Part shown: piece by piece, positions 10,990 to 22,093 of the stretch
Layout: every line of letters starts with the position of its first letter
Position numbering within the stretch: position 1 is the stretch's first letter
Assembly (NCBI GenBank): GCA_029204045.2
Contig: CM055080.1
Location: forward strand, 5,129,133-5,193,132
Direction: 5' to 3'
DNA length: 64,000 bases
Origin: Tillandsia leiboldiana
Lineage: Eukaryota > Streptophyta > Magnoliopsida > Poales > Bromeliaceae
Notes under the pieces: model-generated
Database searches by the model: none
What the model was told of the DNA's origin: nothing
The model's input: the letters and a program-made list of their open reading frames with translations, nothing else
Made by a program: the position numbers and the translations under genes

Positions 10990-12951
10990 TTAAAACTTAA
11001 GACATGGAAAGATATCACCTTTCCGAATCCAAAATCGCTGGATTTTGGGTTGTCTTGATTCGTTGTGGCCGGGGGTTGTCCGCTTTGACTGTTGATCCAC
11101 CTTAGGTCTTTGCCTCGCAGTGATCCACTTGCATGATTGATGTTGTGGCTCGGACCTTAGGTGGGTTGAGTGAACTCCTTTGACTTGATGTGTCTTTTGA
11201 TTCCGTTGAGTTCGCTCCGTAGATGAAGTTGCCGAAGAATTCTTCTTTCTCTTTTTCGGGCAAACCTTCACCAAATGTCCTTCAAGTCCACAAAGGTGAC
11301 ACGTCCTTCCTTTCAATTTCATTGTGGAACTTGAAGCATGTACAGTTTGGTCCTTTTTGAATCCCAAACCAACCTTGCTTGTTTGGCCCAATCCGGACAT
11401 ACAATCTAGTTTCTTGGAACCGGTTGAAAGCCTTTGTATGTCGTATTTGAGTTCATGAACTTGCTTGATCAATTTTTGGTTGGTGACATGAATCTCCTCA
11501 AACTGTTTTTCTAGAAAACCAATCTTGTCCATATATGATTTTGCGTTCGTCTCCGATTGGTTTAGCTTTTCTTGGAGGATTTTATTGTTATTCAATAAAA
11601 GTCCTTGTTCCTCCTCGAGATCATGAAGTTTGATCTTTAAAGCATGATTCTCGTCTTGATTCTCAAGTCGTTGCTTCCTCAACTTCTTGATATGTTTGGC
11701 CATCTTCTTAGATTCCGCAAGAAGTTGTTGATATGCCTCAACGAGTTCTTCCTCGTCCGACTCCCCCTCACTTGATGACTCTCCGCCGGTTGTTGATGTT
11801 TCATACAAAATCAAAGGAGTAGAGTCAGTGACTAAAGATGATAAACAATTATTAGAAGAGGGAATTTTAGAGGTATGAAAAGCAACGGCGTTTTCCTCTT
11901 TACTTGAGATCGATTCATTAGAAGTAGAATCGTCCCAAGTTTTCGGTTGCAAAGCCTTCTTTTTATATGATTTCTTAGAAGGACAATCCATTGAAAAATG
12001 GTCGTAGCCTTTGCATCGATAGCATTGGATTTCCCCTTCGAAATCATCTTTTTCTTTTTCTTTAGAAGGTTTTGCAAAACTTTTGAGTTTAGAGGATTTA
12101 GAACCCGATGATCCTTTAGAAGATTTCGTGGATGAAGATCCATCGGTTCGATTCTTCCAAAACTTCCGACGAAATTTCTTTGTGATCCGCGCCAATTGTT
12201 CTTCAAAATCGGCAAAAGAGATTTCATCGTCGGAACTTGATTCGCTATCTTCTTCCTTTGTGGATTTGAATGCAATACCTGTAAGCTTAGAAGAAGACTT
12301 GGAAGAAACTTGATTAGTAGGAAAAGTCATTTCATAAGTTTGCAAAGCACCTACTAATTCCTCTACACTCATCTCATCCGAATGACTAACGGTTTCAATG
12401 GCGGTAACCTTTGCCCTAAACCGTTCCGGAAGAGTCCGAAGTATCTTTCTTACAACTCTCGACTCCGGGATCTTTTCTCCTAAATTAGCACAAGTATTGA
12501 TTACATCTTGAAGTCTAGTGTAATAATCTGTAAACAATTCATGCTCTTCCATATGAATAGAGTCAAATTGACTTGTAAGCATCTGGAGCTTTTAAATTTT
12601 TACAAGATTAGTACCCTTATGTGTAATTTTGAGAATATCCCAAATTTCCTTCGCGGTTTCACACGCGGAAATTCGTGTAAATTCAGTCGAGGAAAGAGAA
12701 TTAAATAAAGCGTTCATACCTTTCCCATTGTAAGAAGATCTTTCAAATTCCTCTTTGGACCATCTAGAGCGAGGTTTTGGGGTAGTAGAATTTCCTACTT
12801 CCTCAACAGGATACACCCAACCGTATTCCACGGATTGCCATACCCGCTCATCAATTGCGATGAGAAAAGCTCTCATCCGCACTTTCCAATAAGCATAATT
12901 AGTCCCATCAAAAAGAGGAGGTCTATAAATATTACCACTTTCACCCATCAT
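10990..12951 (-). pseudogene. gag: Copia-type Gag, copy 2, with an early nonsense codon
   Basis: The layout is that of copy 1: ATG at 12951, N-terminal copia gag segment, UBN2-like core, two CCHC knuckles and a coiled coil. Here the first knuckle is open (CYRCKGYDHFSMDC, about residues 310-323). A TAA at 12592-12594, near residue 120, interrupts the gag core where copy 1 has a Gln codon. Downstream the frame stays open for 530 residues. The two copies therefore carry different single lesions, both explained by C-to-T change on the coding strand. The length is identical to copy 1 (654 codons). Confidence 0.88.
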
Positions 12952-12970
12952 GATAGATAAACCTAAAACC

Positions 12971-12983
12971 CGCTCTGATACCA
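12971..12983 (-). other. Primer binding site of copia unit 2
   Basis: The minus strand reads TGGTATCAGAGC two bases after the end of LTR 3, as in unit 1. Confidence 0.9.
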
Positions 12984-12985
12984 CT

Positions 12986-14365
12986 TGTTGGTTTTTATAT
13001 AAGGATCCACAAGGATCTAAATAGGTACTATCAAACAACTAGAGGGGGGGTGAATAGGTGTAATACTTATAAAACCAAATCTCAGTGCAAAATAAAAACC
13101 AATGCGGAAATATAAAACAACACACCGAGATATACGTGGAAACTCCAATCCAGGAGAAAAACCACGGGACCAACACGCAATAACAATCCACTAAGAATAG
13201 AAGAATAACAAGGTGATTACCGACTCCACGGACTCAAACCCCTCCTTCAGCTTCTTCGAACCTTGCGCTGACCGGTTGGATATCCACGCAATAACAATCC
13301 CTAAGAAAAGAAGAATAACAAGGTGATTACCGTCTCCACGGATTTAACCCCTCCTTCAATTTCTTGGACCTCGCGCTCCACCGTTTTGCCCGTCCACTGC
13401 TCGCGTTCGAATCCACGAACGCACGCTTCGAATCCATGAAACGCCTTTAGCACACCGAATCCACGATGCCACGTCGAATCCACGACGCAAACTCAGTCGA
13501 TAAGAATATTGACTTCGATGGTGATCCTTTGCTTAGATTCTCATTGAGGAACCGTAGAAGAAATCTCTAAGCAAAGATTAGATCAATTCGACAAAAGATA
13601 TGTTCTTGAAAGAACCATCAAATTGACCTAAAAGAGGCTATAAAGAAGATCGATGAAAACCTAGCCTCTAGGGTTGCTCTCAAGTGTTTTAGAAATTGAT
13701 CGGCCGTAGCACCCACGTTTTTGAGAAACCCTAAGTGTCTATTTATAGTTTAGAAACCTTTGGAAAGAGATAAGAATCAAAAACATACCTTATATGGAAA
13801 TTTTCAGCACGGCGATCCGGATCTGATTTACTGCGATCCGGATCGTCGTAACGAGATTGACGATTCCAGAAAACCAAGGGTTCGGGATCCGGATTGCAAG
13901 GTCCCGATCCGGATCGTTCATACAAAACAGAAAACTTAACATTCGGAATCCGGATCGGAAATTGCAAGGATCCGGATCGAAGTCTTGTATGAAGCAACAA
14001 CCTTCGGGATCCGGATCGTTGGCTCTGATCCGGATCCTGAACATGTCCGAACACCAGTTTTTGATTATTATGCAATTAAAAGTTCATCCAAGTGTTTCTA
14101 CACTATAAGAAAGTATTCGGATCACCATAATTATTTAGTTAAACATACCTGATCCTCTTGAATACTTTCTTCTTGAGATTGATGTAACTGATCCACAATT
14201 CTTCAACTTCAATCTTCAAGACTCAAGACACTGAGTGTCAACTTGAGCTCTTGTTGAATCTTCTCTAAGTCTTTGATTGCTGATTGACAATTTGATCCCT
14301 TTAAGACTCCGACTCAACTTACTAACTTGACTCACGAAATATGCCAACACCAAAATCCCGTAACA
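12986..14365 (-). repeat. Copia LTR 3 (5' LTR in element orientation)
   Basis: This 1380-bp LTR has the same termini, a minus-strand TATA box at about 13739-13748 and the palindrome array. It carries a few more private substitutions than LTR 1 or 2, including one that breaks a palindrome near 13946. It is followed directly by the target duplication. Confidence 0.93.
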
Positions 14366-14370
14366 CGGAC
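14366..14370. repeat. Target-site duplication CGGAC, right copy
   Basis: This matches 2910-2914. The sequence after it, through about 14533, continues the older LTR-like sequence left of the array. Confidence 0.9.
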
Positions 14371-14533
14371 CCCGAAGCAAAAAACCTCAAATTTTCAGAT
14401 TTTTCAAAAATTTCTGATCTGCGCCCAAACTCTCCGAAAATCTTCTAGAACCTTCCCGAAGCTTACTAAAACATCATTCAACCCTTTACACACTAGAACT
14501 TTTCAATTTGTTAAAGTTCAGTGTACTACAAAT
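14371..14533 (-). repeat. Older LTR-like sequence, right part
   Basis: This is the continuation of the sequence interrupted at 2914. It contains CCGAAG and TTTCAGATTTTTC-type stretches and no coding potential. Confidence 0.4.
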
Positions 14534-14835
14534 TGCTTGGTGCTATCGATAGTATTCCAGCCGGACTATATATATATATATAGTAAAGCTTATATGCTTT
14601 GAAAAGTACAAGCGCAAATATGCTTGTAATTTTTTTACCATTAGATTTGTATTGAGATACGTGTTATTGTACTTTCTCTTTCTCTCTTTTTAGTTGACTT
14701 TACAATAGCACAAATCTCAATACAAATTCTATAGTAAAAAATTCACAAGCATATTTGGCCATTGCTTTTAAAAGTATATAAGCTATACTATAAATAGAGA
14801 GAGAGAGTTTGACTGGAATACAATCGGTAGTAAAC
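14534..14835. mobile_element. Foldback (MITE-like) element
   Basis: About 125 bp at the left is repeated in inverted orientation at the right, with moderate divergence. The arms include GTATTCCAG at the outer side and ATTTGTATTGAGAT at the inner side, with a short loop near 14660-14705 rich in CTTTCTCT. There is no coding capacity. The family is not identified; a non-autonomous DNA transposon is the likely explanation. Confidence 0.65.
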
Positions 14836-14844
14836 GGACGTCGT

Positions 14845-15740
14845 TGCTACTGATTTGTTTTTGATGATGGAGTTTCTGAATCGATGATCGGCATCGTTGA
14901 ATATGATATAGACCAATAGAACTATCTAGAAATCAAATTTCAAATTTTTTCGACATCATTAACCTAAGGATCAAAGGGTTGCAAAATTTGTAATTTTAAT
15001 GGTAGATATGGAACGTTGGATCGTTTAACGGCGTAAAAAAATCTAAATCAATTAAATTTTGGTTAGAAAATTTTTTAAACTATTTAAAATAATATCTATA
15101 CTCTTGATCTTGATTACAAAACTCATATCATCATTTTTTGAAGAATATTTATTTTTAGCCGTTCATTTTTGTGTTCACATGATGGACAAGAAAAGAATAT
15201 CAAAAAAATATGAAATTTGATTTTCCTGATAGTTTAAATGGTCTAGATCATATTTAACGGTGCCGATCGTCGTTTTGAAAACTCCATCATCGAAAACAAA
15301 TTGGTAGCAACAATGAGATTTTGCTACTAAAAGTATATAAGTTGGACTAGGTTACTATTAGTAGCAAAATCTCATTGTTGCTATCGATTTTTTTTCGATG
15401 ATGGAGCATTCGAATCGATGATCGACACCGTTGAAGATAATCAAAACCACTAAAACTATTTAGAAATCAAATTTTAAATCTTTTCGACATTATTGACTTA
15501 ATGATCAAAGGGTTGTAAAATTTATAATTTTAATAATAGATATGGGACGTTTGCTCGTTTAATGGTGTAAAAAAATCTAAATCGATTGAATTTTGATTAG
15601 ATAATTCTTTAAACTAATTAAAATAAAATCTATACTCTTGATCTTGATTACAAAACTCCTATCATCACTTTTTGAAGAATATAAAATTGGACTGGGCTAC
15701 TATAAGTAGCAACAACCCTTTCTTGCTACCGATTTTTTAC
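14845..15740. mobile_element. Composite of inverted and direct MITE-like repeats
   Basis: A segment at about 14850-14942 recurs in inverted orientation at about 15212-15305. A segment of about 300 bp starting near 15385 is a diverged direct copy of about 14850-15150. Short GCTAC/GTAGC motifs recur at the joints. This looks like one foldback element with a second partial copy next to it. No transposase is encoded. Confidence 0.6.
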
Positions 15741-17166
15741 CCGTTGGATCACTTCGCGAGAGCCAAACCGTGCCAACCTGAATCATAAACATTGCTAAAC
15801 TCAACCTTTTAATCAAATATTGGCATAATTATCAAAATGGCCCTCCCGAAAATTCCATTTGAATTTCCGGGAGACACGGGCTTTAACTCTTTGCTGCTGG
15901 CTCAACCAGATTCTTCTGGGACTCAACAGACGGCTAGGCGGAACCGCCGCAATTTCCCGAATTGTGCGATTGCCACCGGGGCGCCGTTAAACCAACGATT
16001 TTGCCGATTTACGGACCGATAACCAATTTCTGCTCAACGAGAGCCAACGGATCACTAGCAAAAAGCTTAGAGATTATATACACACTGCCCGAGACAGTAC
16101 ATGAGGCTACAATTGCGTTTAGACCCCTAGGGTTTCCAGAAATCGCACTTTTATAGTAATTTGAGAGCCGTTTTCGCTCGTTCTAACTATCGGAACATCA
16201 TTTTGACGAACCGTCACCTCCAGTAGGTGACCCTAGACTCGCTGAACACCGTGCTCACCATTTGGCAGCAGCACGAATCCCGAGAAAAACTTTGGGCCAT
16301 GACTTACTATACTAACATAGGCTTTAATTCATTTTTAATTCTTCGGCTCAACCAAATTCAAATCTAAGGTGAGCTTCGCGTCCAGTGACCCCAAAATAGC
16401 CAGGATCTCACTATCGCGATTTCACAAACTGCCCCAAAACAGACCCATGGCCATCCAATCAACATAAAGCTTCAACTTGCTCCAACTTGCATTTTAATTG
16501 TGCAAATTCTAACTAAACTTGAGAATTCATCTCTGGACAGCACAAAGACTCCAGGGCTTGCTATTTAGCAGCCCAGAAATTGCTGGATTAAGAGATCCAA
16601 ACCCCTTGCTCTCTAACTTTACAACATTGCTCCACACACAAATCCACACAGACAATATTTGATCTGAAGTGAGCATCAAGCTCAGGGGAGTGTGTGGAGA
16701 AAACTTCATATTTTCTGGATGCCAAAATTTTGAACTTAATCTATTTGAGGCATTTCATCAAGCAACTGGTGTGCACCATTTGTTCACATGCAAACAACAT
16801 GAACCCAAGCTGGAACTTTGCATGGATGGAATCTGGGGCTTCTAACTTGGATGGAAACAATCTACGAAGCAGCAGAAACTTTCCTACTAAATTTGGGCCA
16901 TCATGAACCCTTGGGTTGGCCGCGGGCATGAAAAAGAAAACGAAAAAGATGAAGCTTCATGGACCCATCAATGGCACTTTGCTATTTCTGGGTTCTGGGT
17001 CTCAACCACCTGCACCACAAGGTGCAACACATCCCCACGAACTCACCTGAACCCATGCCCGGCGACAGGACACGGCGGCGACGGCGGCGGAGCAAACTCC
17101 CCATTGTTGAGCTCGAGCTCGGCCGTTAATGGCGTATTTCCCTCCAGGCTACCGGAAATTCCTTTA
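15741..17166. other. Unassigned noncoding stretch
   Basis: I see no paired LTR, terminal inverted repeat or conserved protein here. Short open frames (15837-16156, 16527-17208) encode nothing recognisable. The right edge meets the truncated gypsy at about 17200, so a deletion breakpoint probably lies there. Confidence 0.4.
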
Positions 17167-19038
17167 CTACTGGAATTTCGGAAGGCGAGGGGACGGTCGG
17201 GTGGCTAAATATACCGAGGCTAGATAGGCCACGCACCCGCCCTCCACCAACTTCCTAGCTCGCGACGCGGAGATGATAGCCAAGAAGGAAGTGCTTTTAC
17301 AAGCCAAGTACACATTTTCTGGGAATCCCGGCTTCCGTAGTTGCACCCGGCGCTCCTCGCAATCGATGACCGCCTGATACTCGGTAAGCCAGTCCATGCC
17401 CAAAACCACGTCGTATTCTTTTAGCGGTATGACCACCAGATCCCAGGGGCACGACAACCTTCCCAGTTTTATTGAATAAGAGGGTACTAGGCCAGTCGCC
17501 GCGATTGGCCCCCCAGGGGTCTGAACGGTCAGTAAGACATCAAGGGGACTACTTTCTAGCAGATGTGTTTGCGCAAAAGTGCGGGAAATAAAGGAGCGAG
17601 TTGCCCCGGTGTCAAACAGGGTTCGAGCTCGGAAATTAGAAACGGAGGTAATACCTGCGACCGCCTCCTCTTGCAGTGTCGCTCCATGTTGGCCCATGGA
17701 GTAGAGCCTCCCTCCTGGTTGTGGTCGCGATTCTCCTTCTGCTCTTGGCGCCGGAGGGTGTGGGGGCATTCCCGTTGATGCTCTACCCCGTCCTGGTGGC
17801 TGTGCCGTTGGGGTGGAGGCTGCGGAAGATGCCGCTCCAGTGTTCAGGGGACAGTTGAATCGGAGATGCCCTGGTTTGCCGCAGCGGTAACAGTGGTCCT
17901 GTCTCTTAGGGCATTCCGTCACTGGATGCGATGCTCCGCAAATAACACATGGCTTGTTTGCTGGTCGCGGCTTTCCAATAGGTGCACTCTTGCTTCCTTG
18001 TTGCGTCTTGGGGTACTTTGGGGGTCGGCTCCCACCAGACGGACCCCCTCCCGGGTAAGTCTGTGTCTGCTTCCTCTCCCGGTTATTTTCTGATCCCTCA
18101 CGTCGAGCTCGGGTGATAGCGAACCCCCGCTCCACTATGGTGGCCCTATCCACCACTTCCCTGAACGTGCGCAGGTCCGCTGCCTGAACCATCTCGAAGA
18201 TGTCGCTCCGTAACCCGTCCACAAAAAGACGGGCCTTGTGGGGTTCATCTCGTATAACAAACGGGACGCAGTTAACCAATCTTACGAACTCCCTTTGATA
18301 TTCCATGACCGAGCGGTTCCCTTGTCTAATGTTCTTCAGGTCGTCTTCCAATTGCCGCTTGACGCTATCGGAGAAGAAAGCGTCAAAAAGTTCCTCTCTA
18401 AAGGCCGTCCATGTTGGTAGCGGGTAGTTTGTAGACGGATCCGGGCGTACCGTCTTCCACCAGATGCGTGCATTCCCTTCGAGGAAGTGGACGGCTAGTG
18501 GAACCCGCTCGTGTTCCTCCATCAGTAAGTCCTCGAAGAGTTTTTCCATGGTATCTACCCATTTCTCGACGACCCATGGATCGGTCGTCTCTCCCTCAAA
18601 AGTGGGAGGGTCATGCTTCTTGAACCTAGTCAAATTCGTCCTGACCCTTTCTTGCGCCGTTCGTTGCTCCGTGATCCCTCCTACAGCGGCGGACCCCCCG
18701 AGAGTAGGGGTCGTTCCTGCCTCCCCTGTTGTCGCTCCCATCACGGGCCCCGTGGTCGTCGGAGTGGGTACGTCCCTTGGGGATGGGGGCTGTTCCGTCG
18801 TCGTACCACCCGTCCCTTGCGGTCCCGTAGTGGGTGCGGTGGTTTCGGGCGGAGGGGTTGGTTCGCGCTCGGCTGGCGCGGTTGCCTGTGGCTGCGTCAG
18901 GTGACGAACCTGCTCCGTCAGTGTCGCTAATTGCCCGGCCATTTCCCGCAGTTGTTGTCGGAGGAGCTGGTTCTCTGTGGTGGTCGGGGTCACTCTGTCC
19001 GCGTCCGCATTCTCGGTGGACGATCTAGTCCGGGCCAT
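17167..19038 (-). CDS. Ty3-gypsy Gag-protease, truncated before reverse transcriptase
   Basis: The open frame encodes 623 residues from the ATG at 19038, soon after the primer site. In order it has a Thr/Pro-rich N-terminus with a short heptad-like segment (about 20-50), a retrotransposon gag core around residues 165-300 (WWKTVRP, FFSDSVKRQLEDDL), two zinc knuckles (CVICGASHPVTEC and CYRCGKPGHLRFNC) and a retroviral-type aspartic protease with LFDTGATRSFIS and VVLGMDWL. Gag would form the particle and the protease would cleave the polyprotein. The frame ends shortly after the protease, and no reverse transcriptase, RNase H or integrase follows on the minus strand. The last residues probably read into unrelated sequence at a deletion junction near 17200. 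The retained part is open but cannot encode an autonomous element. Confidence 0.85.
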   Translation of the reverse strand: MARTRSSTENADADRVTPTTTENQLLRQQLREMAGQLATLTEQVRHLTQPQATAPAEREPTPPPETTAPTTGPQGTGGTTTEQPPSPRDVPTPTTTGPVMGATTGEAGTTPTLGGSAAVGGITEQRTAQERVRTNLTRFKKHDPPTFEGETTDPWVVEKWVDTMEKLFEDLLMEEHERVPLAVHFLEGNARIWWKTVRPDPSTNYPLPTWTAFREELFDAFFSDSVKRQLEDDLKNIRQGNRSVMEYQREFVRLVNCVPFVIRDEPHKARLFVDGLRSDIFEMVQAADLRTFREVVDRATIVERGFAITRARREGSENNRERKQTQTYPGGGPSGGSRPPKYPKTQQGSKSAPIGKPRPANKPCVICGASHPVTECPKRQDHCYRCGKPGHLRFNCPLNTGAASSAASTPTAQPPGRGRASTGMPPHPPAPRAEGESRPQPGGRLYSMGQHGATLQEEAVAGITSVSNFRARTLFDTGATRSFISRTFAQTHLLESSPLDVLLTVQTPGGPIAATGLVPSYSIKLGRLSCPWDLVVIPLKEYDVVLGMDWLTEYQAVIDCEERRVQLRKPGFPENVYLACKSTSFLAIISASRARKLVEGGCVAYLASVYLATRPSPRLPKFQ

Positions 19039-19226
19039 TGTCCGCTATAGACAAAGAAACCACGTTAACCCTAACACCCTGTCTTACGATTACACCTACA
19101 TTACGTTCCCTTTTCCCCGTACTCTCACGTACTACGCACCTATACCTTGGTTATCTCATGTCTAATTTGCTTGTGGTACCCTACACTGTGGATGTGGATC
19201 ACATCTACTATGGTTATGGTCGTTTT

Positions 19227-19238
19227 GCTCTGATACCA
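19227..19238 (-). other. Primer binding site of the minus-strand gypsy
   Basis: The minus strand reads TGGTATCAGAGC a few bases after the LTR end at 19246, matching initiator Met tRNA. It lies about 190 bp before the gag ATG. Confidence 0.85.
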
Positions 19239-19245
19239 TTTAATC

Positions 19246-21847
19246 TGTCACGCCCCCGGGGGTTTTTGAGTCTATCAAAGCGGAAAATCGCGTGTATCTT
19301 TTTTTTTCTTCTTAACAAGGTAATTTAAACCTCATCCCCGGTGCGTGCCAGACCGCCACATACACAAATTCTCCCTGCCCACGGACAGAGTCTCCTTTGT
19401 ATATGCATGGCGTCTCAATTACAACAACATACATCAAACACCAACCATCAACCATACAATAGACATACATCATCAAGCGGAATATTAAAGCGGCATCAGT
19501 GTTTAGAAAGGATAAAGCCAGCGGTTGCAAAACCCGTGCCCACACGGCACTTCGTTTTGAGAAAACCTTTTCGAAGTCATTTGGTTTATCATGAAAACGT
19601 GTCGCACAAGAAAACATCACCAAAAGAACCGAAATATAAAAGTACACCTCATCCACGGCGCTAAGTAATACATGTCCACGAATATTACGACCCACAAGCA
19701 AATTAACTAAATTAAGCGTAAGAGAAATGAGATAATAAAAACCAAGTGTTCTGATTACGGCTCTCGCGACGCAGTCTCACCGCCCTCCCGGCTAACGCAC
19801 CTCGTAACACCTGTCACGGAGTGGGTAATGTCAGTGACAAACAAAGTAGATGTCTAATATCAACAAGGAAATAAGGAGCAAACCGAATACACCGGAACCA
19901 TTTCGCTAAAACCCTGCACATATTAAGCTGGGCCCCAACCCCAGATTTTATCAATTAAATTGGGCACCAACCCCAGAATATTTGTCGGAGAGACTAAAGT
20001 CTCCCCTCGTGCGCATACACCTACTTTGATGCTTTAACCTCTTCGCGGTGCTGGTGTGCTATTTTCAGCGGGCGCGAAGAGGTCCTCACGGCACCCACAC
20101 CTTTGTGAGGAACACGGGTCATAAGAGACCACTCTTCCGGAAAAGTACACCCATGCGGAGGCCAATCCGCCTGTGTACGTGCAGCATCCGAAAATGGATT
20201 TGCCGAGATCGGCGTGTCATGAGCACCGCGACCGTAGCCGTTTCAACAGATAAAACACAATTATGCGAAAGGTTAAACTGTCCATCTACTTTGTTAGATA
20301 AATTAAGAGCACTTTAATGACGATAGATGCACTTACTGCACTGGTTGAATTTACAGCAACCGTACCCACCTATTTGAAGAGAGATCGGAACACCCGAAGC
20401 CTTTGCGCACCCCCGCTGCGCGTCTGGACCTAAAGAAAGTCCGCACGGATAACTATAGTCAAAAGCGTGTACTAACATCCGAAAACACAAGACCCAATTT
20501 ACTCTTTTCGACGGAAAAGTCCAACACCGTCCGGGTTGACGATACGGAATTCCCGCGCCGCCGTCGTCGTCCGCCGGGACCCCGTGCGGTTCGGAACCGC
20601 GCGGCGCGTCTCCGCGGCGACGCCCCCGCGGCGCGGTGCCCGCGCGGGTGTTGCCCGTGCGGCGGCCGCGCGGTGCCCGCGCGGGTGCGGCCCCGCACGG
20701 CGCCCGCGCGGTTGCGGGTCCGCGCGGGTGCCGCCCGCGCAGCGGCCGCGCGGCGCCCGCGCGGTACGGTCGCGGGCCCGCGCGGGTGCCGCCCGCGCGG
20801 TTGCGGGCCCGCGCGGCAGCCGCGCGGCGCCCGCGCGGGTGCGGGTCCTCGCCGGTGCCGCCCGCGCGGCAACCGCGCGGCGCCCGCGCGGTACCCGCAC
20901 GGTTGCGGGCCCGCGCGGGTGCCGCCCGCGCGGTTGCGGGCCCGCGCGGCAGCCGCGCGGCGCCCGCGCGGTGCCCGCACGGTGCGGGTCCGCGCGGGTG
21001 CCGCACGGTGCGGGTCCGCGCGGGTGCCGCCCGTGCGACAGCCGCGCGGCGCCCATGCGGTGCCCGCGCGGTTGCGGGTCCGCATGGGTGCCGTCCGTGG
21101 CTCTCCTCCACGTGATGCCCTAGCGGCACCGCGCGCCTCCGCCGTCCGTTCCGTGCCCTAGCCTGATGACGACGACGGCGACGGTGACGGATACGACGGA
21201 GAAACCAAGAAACCAAGAACTCAAACAAAAGAGACGACGGAAAAATCCCAAATAATTTAAAACAATTATTTTACTAACCGAAGATTGACGGGAAGGTTGT
21301 CCGGTCGCGTTCTTGCCTTCGGTTTGGTGTCCGGGAAGATCGGGCCCCTTCTCTTTCTCCTTTCCCTTTCTTCCGGCTAGGGTTCCGTCTTTTCTTTTCT
21401 TTTTCTCTTCTCACCGATTAGGGTTTTTATTTTTTTTTTCTTTTCTTTCCGATAATCGGGATCCCTTATATAGTCGCACTTTATCTCTAATTAATTTCTC
21501 TTTAATTCGTACGTAAGAGAATTATTATTTTCCGTCTGGGATAATTAATTAACTAATTAATTATCCCCTACGAGATAACCCACCTTATCTCTAACGGGTG
21601 CAAGATATTTTGCATGGATTCCGATGCACGACTAATCACCGTATCACTTTGAATCCCGTTCTGGGGGATCCCGATATCGGATTTCAGATCCGATCGCACC
21701 GTCGGCTTTCTTTTTCCGCGCTCTATCGCAGAAAAATACTAGCACCCCACAATGGCCAACTTTTTAGAATTGAATAATTTTATTTCACTTAAAGGCTTAA
21801 ATGACTACACGTAAGTCAAAAATACCCCGAAAGGCCGGATCACTACA
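19246..21847 (-). repeat. 5' LTR of the minus-strand gypsy (2.6 kb)
   Basis: In plus orientation the LTR runs from TGTCACGCCCC to CACTACA, so in element orientation it starts TGTAGTGATCCGG and ends GGGGCGTGACA, like other gypsy LTRs in the window. A minus-strand TATA box (CTATATAAGG) lies at about 21466-21475. The GC-rich tract at 20563-21116 lies a few hundred bases downstream of it. The right end abuts the truncated LTR of the next element exactly at a LTR terminus. Confidence 0.8.
20563..21116. repeat. Extremely GC-rich CGCGCGG/GCGGGTGC repeat tract
   Basis: About 550 bp consist of irregular repeats of GCGGGTGCCGCCC, GCGCGGTTGCGGG and GCGCGGCGCCC words, with dense CpG. Long open frames occur on both strands (for example 20314-21228 minus and 20403-21161 plus) only because the composition lacks A/T-rich stop codons; they encode Arg/Ala/Pro/Gly repeats and are not called as genes. 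Confidence 0.9.
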
Positions 21848-22093
21848 GAAAATTTGGAAAAATGTTTGGAACAAGTGTATTTTCAGATTATAGCGGAGTT
21901 CGGGAGGTTTCGGACTGATGCGGAGGCCCCGAAAGCAAAAAGTGAGTTGAAGTTGGCATTTGAGGGATTAAATAATTAATTTAATTAATTAGTGTTAATC
22001 TGCTTGGAGGTTAAGAGAGAAAGAGCATAGAAAAGTGAAAGAAATAGAAGAGTTGAGAGGATTTAGAATTGCATAGTTTTGGATGGAGGGTAT

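Larger units (their letters stand above)
2915..14365 (-). mobile_element. Tandem gag-only copia retrotransposon, LTR-int-LTR-int-LTR
   Basis: Three nearly identical 1380-bp LTRs alternate with two nearly identical internal regions of about 3.65 kb; the repeat periods are 5034 and 5037 bp. In element (minus) orientation each LTR runs from TGTTACGG to CCAACA. Each internal region starts with a primer site matching TGGTATCAGAGC (initiator Met tRNA) two bases after the LTR and ends with a CAAAGGGGGAGAT polypurine tract directly before the next LTR. Only gag is encoded: no protease, integrase or reverse transcriptase motif is present. This matches the plant class known as TR-GAG, which needs enzymes from other elements. 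One CGGAC duplication flanks the array, which suggests unequal LTR recombination after a single insertion. Confidence 0.92.

Noticed and set aside
20314..21228. Several long overlapping open frames on both strands encoding Arg/Ala/Pro/Gly repeats
   Set aside because: They coincide with the GC-saturated tract in an LTR. Open frames in nearly all frames are expected from the lack of A/T-containing stop codons, and no domain is recognisable.
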